From Actinomycetota bacterium (GTDB lineage: Bacteria; Actinomycetota; Thermoleophilia; Solirubrobacterales; 70-9), in the NCBI GenBank assembly GCA_018268575.1, contig JAFDWF010000226.1, positions 1 through 64,000 on the forward strand: DNA of 64,000 nt. The letters run 5' to 3'. This document shows positions 33,896 through 42,888 of this stretch, piece after piece (the first letter of the stretch is position 1; every line of letters begins with the position of its first letter). The position numbers and the translations under genes were made by a program. The notes below the pieces were generated by a model that saw only the letters and a list, made by a program, of their open reading frames with translations, did not search any database and was not told the DNA's origin.

Positions 33896-35791
33896 ATGGC
33901 CGACGAGAACGGAAACGGGACGCTCAGCCGCGCCGAGCGGATCGTCGAGGCGCGCCGCCGGCTGCCCGACCAGCCCGGCGTCTACCTCTTCTACGGCGAG
34001 GACGACGAGCTGCTCTACGTCGGCAAGGCGCGGTCGATCAAAAAACGGATCGCCTCGCACTTCTCCGGCGGCGAGCCGCGCCTGACCAGTCGCATCGACC
34101 GTATCGACACGCTGGTCACCGCCAACGAGGCCGAGGCGCTGCTGGCCGAGCAGAGCTTCATCAAGCGCCACCGCCCGCGCTTCAACATCCGCCTGCGCGA
34201 CGACAAGTCCTACCCCTACGTGGCGGTCAGCCTCGACGAGGATTTCCCCCGCGTCTACTTCACCCGCGAGAAGCACCGCGCCCACCGCGCCTACTTCGGC
34301 CCCTTCTCGAGCGCCAAGCGCCTGCGCGAGACGCTCGACCTGCTCGGCAAGCTCTTCCAGTTCCGCACCTGCGAGGGGGCCGAGCCGGGCCGCCGCTCCG
34401 GCAGCCCCTGTCTCGACTACTACATCAAGCGCTGCGGGGCGCCCTGTGTCGGCCACGTCAGCCAGGAGGAGTACCGGCGCAACATCGACGCGATCATCGA
34501 CTTCCTCTCCGGCCGTTATCGCCAGGTGGAAAAGGAGCAGGCGAAGAAGATGGGGGAGGCCGCCACGGCGGAGGAATTCGAGCGGGCGGCGATCTACCGC
34601 GACCGGCTGAAGGCGATCCGCTCGCTGTTCGAGCGCCAGCGCGTCGCCGGCGGGACGGTCGGGACCGCCGACCTGATCGGCGTCGCGGTCGAGGGCGCCG
34701 ACGCCAACGCCCAGGTCTTCCAGGTCCGCGACGGGATCCTCGCCGAGCGCCAGTCCTTCTACCTCGACAACGAAGGCGAACGCGATCTCGCCGAGGTGAC
34801 CGAGGAGTTCATCGGCCAGTACTACTCGGCCTCGCCCTCGATGCCGCGGACGATCATCGTCGGCCCCTACCTGCGCGATCGCGCCCCGGTGATCGCCGAG
34901 GCGCTGAGCGAGCGCCGCGGCACCGCGGTCGGCGTCCACGCCGCCGAGCGCGGCGACAAACGCCGCCTCCGTGAGCTCGCCGAACGGAACGCCAGGCTGG
35001 CCCTCGATCAGGACCGCCTGCGCCGCGAGCACCGTCGCGCCCGCCGGGTCGAGAGCCTCAGCGCGCTGTCGGAGGCGCTCGGGATGGAGGAGCTGCCGGT
35101 GCGGATCGAGGGCTTCGACATCTCGACGATCGGCGGCGAGCACACGGTCGCCTCGATGGTCGTCTTCGAGGGCGGCGCGCCGAAGAAGTCCGACTACCGC
35201 CGCTTCAAGGTGCGTGGCGACCTGCGCGAGGACGACAGCGTCGGCCCCGACGACTTCGCCTCGATGGAGGAGGTGTTGAGCCGGCGGCTCAACCGCTACC
35301 TCGAAGGGAACGATCTCTCGCCGCACGACGGCAAGCGCGACGCCAGCTTCGCCTCGCTCCCCTCGCTGATCATGATCGACGGCGGCAAAGGCCAGCTCGC
35401 CGCCGGGATGCGGGCGCTGCAGCCGTTCGCCGAGCTTGGCGTGACGATCGTCAGCCTCGCCAAGCGCGAGGAGGAGGTTTTCGTCCCCGGCCGCGCCGCG
35501 CCGATCGAGCTGCCCCGCGAGTCGGAGGCGAACCAGCTTCTGCAGCGGGTCCGCGACGAGGCGCACCGGTTTGCGATCGAACACCACCGGGGGCGCCGCG
35601 ACCGGGCGATGACCGGCTCGGTGCTCGACGAGCTGAAGGGGATCGGCCCGGTTCGCAAGCGTGCCCTGCTGCAGCATTTCGGCTCGCCGGAACGGTTGCT
35701 CGCCGCCACCCGCGAGGAACTTGAGTCGGTGCCCGGCCTGCCTGGCAAAGTAGGGCGTGAGATCCACGAGCAGCTGAACCGAATTGGCTAG
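33896..35791 (+). CDS. uvrC: Excinuclease ABC subunit C
   Basis: 631 residues. It makes both incisions in nucleotide excision repair with UvrB. GIY-YIG nuclease domain at the N-terminus (PGVYLFYGEDDELLYVGKA), UvrB-binding UVR motif near residue 230 (EEFERAAIYRDRLKAI), RNase-H-like second nuclease domain (IEGFDISTIGGEHTVASMV, MIDGGKGQL) and a C-terminal helix-hairpin-helix pair (LDELKGIGPVRKRALLQHFG). ATG 33896 is chosen; GTG/TTG codons lie just upstream. Its stop overlaps the rapZ start. Confidence 0.95.
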   Translation: MADENGNGTLSRAERIVEARRRLPDQPGVYLFYGEDDELLYVGKARSIKKRIASHFSGGEPRLTSRIDRIDTLVTANEAEALLAEQSFIKRHRPRFNIRLRDDKSYPYVAVSLDEDFPRVYFTREKHRAHRAYFGPFSSAKRLRETLDLLGKLFQFRTCEGAEPGRRSGSPCLDYYIKRCGAPCVGHVSQEEYRRNIDAIIDFLSGRYRQVEKEQAKKMGEAATAEEFERAAIYRDRLKAIRSLFERQRVAGGTVGTADLIGVAVEGADANAQVFQVRDGILAERQSFYLDNEGERDLAEVTEEFIGQYYSASPSMPRTIIVGPYLRDRAPVIAEALSERRGTAVGVHAAERGDKRRLRELAERNARLALDQDRLRREHRRARRVESLSALSEALGMEELPVRIEGFDISTIGGEHTVASMVVFEGGAPKKSDYRRFKVRGDLREDDSVGPDDFASMEEVLSRRLNRYLEGNDLSPHDGKRDASFASLPSLIMIDGGKGQLAAGMRALQPFAELGVTIVSLAKREEEVFVPGRAAPIELPRESEANQLLQRVRDEAHRFAIEHHRGRRDRAMTGSVLDELKGIGPVRKRALLQHFGSPERLLAATREELESVPGLPGKVGREIHEQLNRIG

Positions 35792-36695
35792 CGAGACCGA
35801 CACCAAACGCGCCGAGGAGAAGGCGCGCCGCGAGATGACCATGGTGATCATCACCGGCCACTCGGGGGCGGGGAAGTCCGAAGCGATCGCCGCCTTCGAG
35901 GACGGCGGCTACTTCTGCGTCGACAACCTGCCGCCGCGGATGATCGCCGGGCTCGGCGAGCTCTTCATCCACGAGGGCTCCGGGGTCGAGTGCGCGGCGA
36001 TCGTCTCCGACGTGCGCGGCGGCGAATACTTCGAGGATCTGCTGCAGGTGCTCGACGACCTCCAGCGCGACGGACCGGAACCGAAGCTGCTCTTCCTCGA
36101 GGCCGACGAGGCGACCCTCCTCGACCGCTACAAGGAGACCCGCCGCCGCCACCCGCTGGCGCCGGAAGGGCGGATCGTCGACGGCATCCGCGCCGAGCGG
36201 GCGATGCTGGCGCCGCTGCGCGAGCGCGCCGACATCGTCATCGACACCACCGACCTGACCGGGGGCGAACTGCGGCGACAGATCTCGCAAGAGCTGCTCG
36301 GCACCGAGCAGGCCGGCAAGCTCGCCCTCACCCTGCTCACCTTCGGCTTCAAGAACGGCCCGCCGCGCGACGCCGACCTCACCCTCGACGTGCGCTTCCT
36401 GCCCAACCCGCACTACGACCTCGAGCTGCGCCCTCTGACCGGCAAGGACGAGGAGGTGCGCCGCTACGTCGAGTCAGGGACCCAGGCGGGCGAGTTCTAC
36501 GGTCGCCTACTGCCCCTGCTCGAGTTCCTCGTCCCCGCCTACGTCGCCGAGGGCAAGAGCCACCTGACGATCGCGATCGGCTGCACCGGCGGCCGCCACC
36601 GCTCGGTCACCGTCGCCGACCGGATCCGAAGGGACCTGGAGAACCGGGACGACGTGGTGGTGCGAGTGAAGCACCGGGACGTGGATATCGGCTAG
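35784..36695 (+). CDS. rapZ: RapZ/YvcJ-family nucleotide-binding protein
   Basis: 303 residues from a TTG overlapping the uvrC stop. An ATG at codon 18 would give a more usual 286. P-loop GHSGAGKSEA, then CVDNLPPRM, and the conserved C-terminal half with TFGFKNGPPRDADLTLDVRFLPNPHY and AIGCTGGRHRSVTVADR. Enteric RapZ controls GlmS through small RNAs. In Gram-positives the homologue binds GTP and RNA. The uvrC-rapZ linkage (often followed by yvcK-whiA) is classic in actinobacteria, but here the order is broken by a repeat element. Confidence 0.92.
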   Translation: MASETDTKRAEEKARREMTMVIITGHSGAGKSEAIAAFEDGGYFCVDNLPPRMIAGLGELFIHEGSGVECAAIVSDVRGGEYFEDLLQVLDDLQRDGPEPKLLFLEADEATLLDRYKETRRRHPLAPEGRIVDGIRAERAMLAPLRERADIVIDTTDLTGGELRRQISQELLGTEQAGKLALTLLTFGFKNGPPRDADLTLDVRFLPNPHYDLELRPLTGKDEEVRRYVESGTQAGEFYGRLLPLLEFLVPAYVAEGKSHLTIAIGCTGGRHRSVTVADRIRRDLENRDDVVVRVKHRDVDIG

Positions 36696-36744
36696 GGGCT
36701 CGGGGCGCTGGGGGTCCGGGCCGGACCGATCGGAGCCCAGGCCT

Positions 36745-36800
36745 CCCGGGCGTCTCGGAGCCGACCCGGGCAGGCTGTGGCCGCCTCCGAGACGCCCGGG
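36745..36800 (-). repeat. Terminal hairpin B1
   Basis: CCCGGGCGTCTCGGAG (36745-36760) pairs perfectly with CTCCGAGACGCCCGGG (36785-36800). Read on the minus strand, the loop holds GCCACAGCCTGCCCGGGT, the family consensus. Confidence 0.8.
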
Positions 36801-37171
36801 ACGGGAGGGTCTCGGGGGAAGAGCTGGCGCAGGGACGAGCCGGCGCGGGGGAGCCCCGGCGCAGGGACGGGTGCGTGGCGGGGGAACCGGCGTGGGACGG
36901 TGCGGGGCGGGGGAGATCCCGCGGGGCCGGGATCCCGGCGTCTGATCCCGGCGTCTCCGTGACGGGACAGAGGAATGCGACGTCTCCGTGACGGGGCCGA
37001 CGAAAGACGCCACGAAGACCGTGCGATCTACGCGGGTCCCGTAGGGAAGATGCATGATCCGGCGGGATCCCCGCCGGATCATGGTCGGCCCGTGACGAAG
37101 GGTCCACGATCGCAGGGAAGGCGTATGCCTTCATACGAGGGTTCCGACCCCTCTTTTCGCGCTGAGTGAAT

Positions 37172-37193
37172 CCGGGCCCCTACAGGGGCCCGG
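37172..37193. repeat. Internal palindrome with a compensated base pair
   Basis: CCGGGCCCCTACAGGGGCCCGG. The other copy (45943-45964) has CTGGGCCCCTATAGGGGCCCAG, where the second pair is changed from C-G to T-A on both sides, keeping the stem intact. Confidence 0.7.
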
Positions 37194-37356
37194 AACCGTG
37201 GTCACGTGTTCGTAACGGTGGAGGAAGCGTGGAACCGGTGACGTCTCCCTCACGTCACCCGCGCGGTTCCCGGCGTCTTCGTGACCTCCCGCCCCTCCGG
37301 GCCACGAGTGGCCAGGCCTGATGTGCTCGCCCGGACCCTTGGCCGTCTCCTCGGAT

Positions 37357-37412
37357 CCCGGCCTTCTCGGAGGCGGCCACAGCCTGCCCGGGTCGCCTCC
37401 GAGAAGGCCGGG
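37357..37412 (+). repeat. Terminal hairpin B2
   Basis: CCCGGCCTTCTCGGAGGCG (37357-37375) and CGCCTCCGAGAAGGCCGGG (37394-37412) pair perfectly (19 bp) around the loop GCCACAGCCTGCCCGGGT. Confidence 0.8.
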
Positions 37413-37637
37413 TCCCTTCCCCCTTTCAGCCCCCTCGAGACCCCTCGGTGCCCATCGCGGCGATCACCCGGGTGGGCCCCTACCGACGGAGGTCCAGCAT
37501 CGGACCGTCCGCTGCGCCGCCTGATCGGCCGGCGCCCGCCATCGGACTCGCTGGGCTCGGCGATCGAGCCCGTCAGACCTCTCCCGTTCCATGCGCGGGG
37601 TCAGTGTGCGTCGCCTCTCCGTAAAATCGAGGGGGCT

Positions 37638-38501
37638 TTGCCCCAACCAGCAATCTCCATCAGCGGTCTGCGCATGAGCTACGGCGAGACCGAGGCCGTT
37701 CGCGGCATCGACCTCGAGGTGGCGAGCGGCGAGATCTTCGCCTTCCTCGGCCCCAACGGGGCGGGCAAGACGACGACGGTCGAGATCCTCGAGGGCTACC
37801 GGAGGCGGACGGGGGGAGAGGTGCGGGTCCTTGGCGAGGACCCCGAGCACGCCGGGCGTGCCTGGCGCGACCGGATCGGCATCGTCCTGCAGTCGAACAG
37901 CCTGGATCCCTATCTGACCGTGCGCGAGTCGCTCGAGCTGTACGCCGGGTACTTCAGCCACCCTCGTTCGGTCGAGGAGACGATCGCCCTGGTCGGCCTC
38001 GAGGGCAAGGCTGACTCGCGCGCCCGCAAGCTCTCCGGTGGCCAGCAGCGCCGCCTCGACGTCGGCATGGCGCTGGTCGGCGACCCCGAGCTGCTCTTCC
38101 TCGACGAGCCGACCACCGGCTTCGACCCCTCCGCCCGGCGCCAGTTCTGGGACGTGATCGAAAGCCTCCGCGAGCTCGGCAAGACGATCTTCCTCACCAC
38201 CCACTACATGGACGAGGCGCAGCGGCTCGCCGACCGGGTGACGATCATCGCCGCCGGCCGGATCGTCGCCGCGGGCACCCCCGAGGATCTCGGCGAACGG
38301 GAGAAGGCCGCCGCCACGATCCGCTATCGCGACGCGGCGGGCGAGGAGGTCTCGATCGAAACGCTCGACCCGGTGCGCGAGCTGAACCTGCTGACGAGCG
38401 CGGCGCTGGAGAACGGGGAGGAGCTGGACGGATTGGAAGTGACGCGGCCCTCGCTGGAGGACGTCTACCTGGATCTCACCTCGACGGCGGCCGGCGAATG
38501 A
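37638..38501 (+). CDS. ABC transporter ATP-binding protein (drug/ABC-2 export type)
   Basis: 287 residues from TTG 37638, behind GAGGGGG. No other in-frame start lies near the conserved beginning. Walker A GPNGAGKTTT, Q-loop VLQSNSLDPYLTVRESLELY, signature LSGGQQRRLDVGMAL and Walker B LLFLDEPTTGFDP. The C-terminal region with SLEDVYLDLT is typical of DrrA/CcmA-like exporters. It works with the membrane subunit that overlaps its end by 4 nt. The exported substrate is unknown. Confidence 0.9.
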   Translation: MPQPAISISGLRMSYGETEAVRGIDLEVASGEIFAFLGPNGAGKTTTVEILEGYRRRTGGEVRVLGEDPEHAGRAWRDRIGIVLQSNSLDPYLTVRESLELYAGYFSHPRSVEETIALVGLEGKADSRARKLSGGQQRRLDVGMALVGDPELLFLDEPTTGFDPSARRQFWDVIESLRELGKTIFLTTHYMDEAQRLADRVTIIAAGRIVAAGTPEDLGEREKAAATIRYRDAAGEEVSIETLDPVRELNLLTSAALENGEELDGLEVTRPSLEDVYLDLTSTAAGE

Positions 38502-39271
38502 GCGGCCTCGCCCTCGTCGGCCACCAGTTCCGCTTCGACCAGAAGGCCTTCTGGCGCAATCCCGCGTCGGTCGGCTTCACCGTCTTCTTCCCGGTCCTCC
38601 TGCTGGTCATCTTCGGCACGATCTTCGGCTCGAGCAAGGTCGAAGTGCGCGGCACCCACGTCGACACCGACACCTACTACGTGCCCGCGATCATCACGAT
38701 GGCGATCATCTCCGCGACCATGCAGACGCTGGCGATGTCGCTGGTGATCGCCCGCGAGGACGGCCGGCTGAAGCGCGGCCGCGGCACCCCGATGCCCGCC
38801 TGGGTCTTCATCGCCGGCCGGGTCGGCAACTCGATCGTCACCGCGGTGATGATGCTGGCGCTGCTGGCGCTGATCGGCGGCCTCGCCTACGGCGTCCACT
38901 TCCCCTGGGGCCGGCTGCCGGAGATCCTGCTCGTCCTCGCGATCGGCGCCGCCGCCTTCTCCTGCCTCGGCATCGCCCTCACCGCGGCGATCCCGACCCA
39001 GGACGCCGCCGCCCCGATCGTCAACTTCCTGCTCCTGCCGCTCTACTTCCTGAGTGGCGTCTTCATCCCCGACGACCAGCTGCCGAGCGGGATCATCCAC
39101 TTCGCCGACGTCTTCCCGATCCGCCACTTCTTCCTTGCTTTCTTCGACGCCTACGTGCCCGGCGGCGCCCACGTGGTCGACTGGGGGAACCTGCTGGTGG
39201 TCGCGATCTGGGGGGTCGCCGGCCTCCTCCTGGCGATCCGCTTCTTCCGCTGGACCCCCCGCTCGGGGTGA
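38498..39271 (+). CDS. ABC-2 type transporter permease
   Basis: 257 residues with six membrane helices. The N-terminal LVGHQFRFDQKAFWRNPASVGFTVFFPVLLLVIFGTIF and the later PLYFLSGVFIPDDQLPSGI segment are hallmarks of the ABC-2 family. It forms the export channel driven by the preceding ATPase, and the ATGA overlap implies coupled translation. Confidence 0.9.
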   Translation: MSGLALVGHQFRFDQKAFWRNPASVGFTVFFPVLLLVIFGTIFGSSKVEVRGTHVDTDTYYVPAIITMAIISATMQTLAMSLVIAREDGRLKRGRGTPMPAWVFIAGRVGNSIVTAVMMLALLALIGGLAYGVHFPWGRLPEILLVLAIGAAAFSCLGIALTAAIPTQDAAAPIVNFLLLPLYFLSGVFIPDDQLPSGIIHFADVFPIRHFFLAFFDAYVPGGAHVVDWGNLLVVAIWGVAGLLLAIRFFRWTPRSG

Positions 39272-39319
39272 CCCGGAGCGCCTTCCGGCGGCTTCCGCAT
39301 ATAGCCTTTCCCGCGCAAG

Positions 39320-39682
39320 ATGTTGCACCACGTCCTCCTGGAGGTCTCAGACCTCGAACGCAGTGCCTCGTTCTACGACACGATGCTCGCCCCACTCGGT
39401 TGGCGGCGACACTTCGAGGAGGACGAAACGATCGGCTGGGGCATCGCCAAACCGGTCTTCTTCATCTCCGCCCACCACGACCCGCACCCGGGCTACGGAC
39501 TGCTCAGCGTGTCCGGCCTCGGCATCGTCGCGGTGAAGGCGGCCTACGAGAACGGGATCAAAGCGGGCGGCCTCAGCGTCGCCGAGCCGGGCGAACGCCG
39601 CTCCTACGGCTCCGGCCCGTACTCCGCGTTCCTCAAGGATCCCGACGGCTATGAGATCGAGATCACCGTCGGGTCCGACTGA
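39320..39682 (+). CDS. VOC-family (glyoxalase/dioxygenase-like) protein
   Basis: 120 residues, one VOC unit of two beta-alpha-beta-beta-beta modules. MLHHVLLEVSDLERSASFYDTML gives the first metal-ligand His, and AFLKDPDGYEIEITVG carries the C-terminal Glu ligand. Members act in isomerisation, ring cleavage or thiol-based resistance. Nothing here tells which. It stands alone between the exporter and gap. Confidence 0.82.
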   Translation: MLHHVLLEVSDLERSASFYDTMLAPLGWRRHFEEDETIGWGIAKPVFFISAHHDPHPGYGLLSVSGLGIVAVKAAYENGIKAGGLSVAEPGERRSYGSGPYSAFLKDPDGYEIEITVGSD

Positions 39683-39747
39683 GCGCGCCGCCCGGTCAAA
39701 CTGAATACACGCCGAATCCCTAGGATCGGCTCGTCCAAACGAATTGA

Positions 39748-40767
<1,020 letters not shown>

Positions 40768-40800
40768 CGCGGCCGCGTAGGGAGCGGGGTACCCGACCGG

Positions 40801-42024
40801 ATGGCGTTCTCCAAGGCAAGCGTCCGCGACGCCGACGTCAAGGGCCGCCGGGTCCTCGTCCGCGTCGACTTCAACGTCCCGCTGAAGGACGGCGAGGTCG
40901 TCGACGACACCCGGATCCGCGCGGCGCTGCCGACCCTCGAACTGCTGCGCGAGCGGGGGGCGGCGCTGGTGCTCGCCTCCCACCTCGGCCGGCCGGGGGG
41001 CGAAGCGGTGCCGGAGCTCTCGATGGCGCCGGTCGCGGCGCGGCTCGAAGAGCTGCTCGGGGTGAACGTGACGCTGGCGCCGAAGGTGATCGGCGCCGAG
41101 GTCGAGATGGCGGCCGGCTGCCTCGGTCCCGGCGAAATCGTGCTGCTGGAGAACACGCGCTTCGAGCCGGGGGAGACGAAGAACGACCCGATGCTGGCGG
41201 GGTCGCTGGCGGCGCTCGCCAACGTCTACGTCAACGACGCCTTCGGCGCCGCGCACCGGGCGCACGCCTCGACCGAGGGGGTGGCGCAGCACCTGCCCGG
41301 CTACGCGGGCCTCCTGCTGGAGCGTGAGGTGAGCGAACTGACCAAGGTCGTGGAGGACCCGGTGCGGCCGCTGGTCGTCGTGCTCGGCGGGGCCAAGGTC
41401 TCCGACAAGGTAGGGGTGATCGACCGCTTCCTCGACGTCGCCGACCAGATCCTGATCGGCGGCGCGATGTGCTTCAGCTTCTTCAAGGCACAGGGCAAGG
41501 AGATCGGGAGCTCGCTCTTCGACGAGGAGAGCGTCGAGGCGGCGCGCGAGGCGCTGGCCAAGGCGGCGGAGTCCGATTGCGAGCTGACCCTGCCGGTGGA
41601 CCTGGTGCTGGGGCGCGAGTTCAGTGCCGACACCGAGCGGAAAGAGCTCGACGGGATCGAGGTGCCGGAAGGCTGGATGGGCCTCGACGTGGGCCCGAAG
41701 ACCGGTGCGCTCTACGCCGCGGCGGTGGCCGGGGCCGGGACGGTGCTCTGGAACGGGCCGATGGGCGCCTTCGAGATGGAGCCGTTCGCGGGCGGGACGC
41801 GGGCCGTCGCCGAGGCCGTCGCCGCGGCGTCCGGCAAGACCGTGGTCGGCGGCGGCGACTCGGTCGCGGCGATGGTCGAGTTCGGCCTCGCCGACCGGGT
41901 CGACTGGCTCTCGACCGGCGGCGGCGCCTCGCTGGAGCTGCTCGAGGGGAAGAAACTGCCCGGGGTCGAGGCGTTGATCGACGCCAAGGTCCCCGCGCCC
42001 GACGGAGACCAGGAGGACCAATGA
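40801..42024 (+). CDS. pgk: Phosphoglycerate kinase
   Basis: 407 residues. Signature RVDFNVPLKDG near residue 22, the substrate-binding SHLGRPGG and VNDAFGAAHRAHAST, the hinge and nucleotide site GPMGAFE, and GGGDSVAAM. It transfers the acyl phosphate of 1,3-bisphosphoglycerate to ADP. ATG 40801. Its TGA overlaps the tpiA ATG by 4 nt, so the two are translationally coupled. Confidence 0.96.
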   Translation: MAFSKASVRDADVKGRRVLVRVDFNVPLKDGEVVDDTRIRAALPTLELLRERGAALVLASHLGRPGGEAVPELSMAPVAARLEELLGVNVTLAPKVIGAEVEMAAGCLGPGEIVLLENTRFEPGETKNDPMLAGSLAALANVYVNDAFGAAHRAHASTEGVAQHLPGYAGLLLEREVSELTKVVEDPVRPLVVVLGGAKVSDKVGVIDRFLDVADQILIGGAMCFSFFKAQGKEIGSSLFDEESVEAAREALAKAAESDCELTLPVDLVLGREFSADTERKELDGIEVPEGWMGLDVGPKTGALYAAAVAGAGTVLWNGPMGAFEMEPFAGGTRAVAEAVAAASGKTVVGGGDSVAAMVEFGLADRVDWLSTGGGASLELLEGKKLPGVEALIDAKVPAPDGDQEDQ

Positions 42025-42767
42025 GTCGCACGCCATACATCGCCGCCAACTGGAAGATGAACAAGACGGTCGCCGAGGCGGCCGAGTTCGTCGACGCGTT
42101 GCTGCCGCGGATCGCCGCGACCCAGAACGACGTCGTCGTCTGCCCGCCCTTCACCGCGCTGCACGAGGTGGTCGAGCGCCGGCGCGGGACCGCGGTCCGG
42201 GTTGCCGCCCAGAACATGCACGAGGGCGAGGCCGGCGCCTTCACCGGCGAGGTCTCGGCACCGATGCTGGTCGAGCTCGACGTCGAGGCGGTAGTGCTGG
42301 GGCACTCGGAGCGGCGCCAGTTCTTCGGCGAGACCGACGCGGCGCTGGCGAAGAAGGTGCCCGCGGCGCTGGCCGCCGACCTCGAGCCGATCCTCTGCGT
42401 CGGCGAGTCGGAGGAGGCGCGCGACGGGGGGGAGACCGAGGCGGTGCTGGAGCGCCAGCTGCAGGCCGACCTGGCCGAGGTGAGCGACGAGGACGTCGCC
42501 AAGGTCGTGATCGCCTACGAGCCGATCTGGGCGATCGGGACGGGCAAGGTGGCGAGCGCCGAGCAGGCCCAGGAGGCGTGCGCGTTCATCCGCGACGTGC
42601 TGCGAGCGCGCGGGGCGGCGGCAGACGATGTGCGGATCCTCTATGGCGGCTCGGTGAAGCCCGGGAACGCGGCCGAGCTGCTGGCGCTGCCCGACGTGGA
42701 CGGGGCGCTGGTCGGCGGCGCCGCGCTGGTCGCCGAGGATTTCGCCGCCATCGTCGAGGCCGCATGA
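42021..42767 (+). CDS. tpiA: Triosephosphate isomerase
   Basis: 248 residues. AANWKMNKT (catalytic Lys), GHSERR (catalytic His), AYEPIWAIGTGKVA (catalytic Glu and mobile loop) and the phosphate loop YGGSVKPGN. It interconverts dihydroxyacetone phosphate and glyceraldehyde-3-phosphate. AGGAGG lies 6 nt upstream of the ATG. Its stop codon is inside the left arm of the long stem that leads to gpmI. Confidence 0.96.
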   Translation: MSRTPYIAANWKMNKTVAEAAEFVDALLPRIAATQNDVVVCPPFTALHEVVERRRGTAVRVAAQNMHEGEAGAFTGEVSAPMLVELDVEAVVLGHSERRQFFGETDAALAKKVPAALAADLEPILCVGESEEARDGGETEAVLERQLQADLAEVSDEDVAKVVIAYEPIWAIGTGKVASAEQAQEACAFIRDVLRARGAAADDVRILYGGSVKPGNAAELLALPDVDGALVGGAALVAEDFAAIVEAA

Positions 42768-42888
42768 CGGGCCCGGACGTTGCCATGCGGCGTCCTCGGT
42801 CAGCCTCCTCGGGTCGCGCACCAACTAGTGCGCTCCCCTCGTCGGCGCTCCCTGCGTCCTTGCCTGGCGACGTCTGGGCCTCGTCATG
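42763..42888 (+). repeat. Stem-enclosed conserved-core element, copy 4, linking tpiA stop to gpmI start (family E)
   Basis: CATGACGGGCCCGGACGT (42763-42780) pairs with ACGTCTGGGCCTCGTCATG (42870-42888), with one G-U pair and one bulge. The left arm holds the tpiA TGA (42765-42767), and the right arm holds the gpmI ATG (42886-42888). Interior blocks GCGTCCTCGGTCAGCCT, TCGGGTCGCGCAC, AGTGCGCTCCCCTCGTC and GCTCCCTGCGTCCTTGCC match copies 2 and 3. Folding would hide the gpmI start. Confidence 0.7.

Larger units (their letters stand above)
36745..37412 (+). repeat. Hairpin-bounded non-coding element, copy B (family H)
   Basis: The 940-bp gap after rapZ has no convincing gene. A 668-bp element is bounded by a hairpin with the conserved loop at each end, the two loops pointing outward. 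Inside lie two GTCTCCGTGACGGG units, GACGCCACGAAGACCGTGCG, CGCAGGGAAGGCGTATGCC, CGCTGAGTGAAT, a CCGGGCCCC palindrome, GGTGGAGGAAGCGTGGAACC and GCGGTTCCCGGCGTCTTCG. All recur in the same order, reverse-complemented, at 45.7-46.3 kb. The remaining 225 bp to the ABC gene show nothing clear. Confidence 0.8.

Noticed and set aside
36696..37637. Short open frames inside the non-coding elements (also at 7.6-8.2 and 45.7-46.4 kb)
   Set aside because: They are not conserved between the copies. The similarity follows nucleotides and hairpins, not reading frames.
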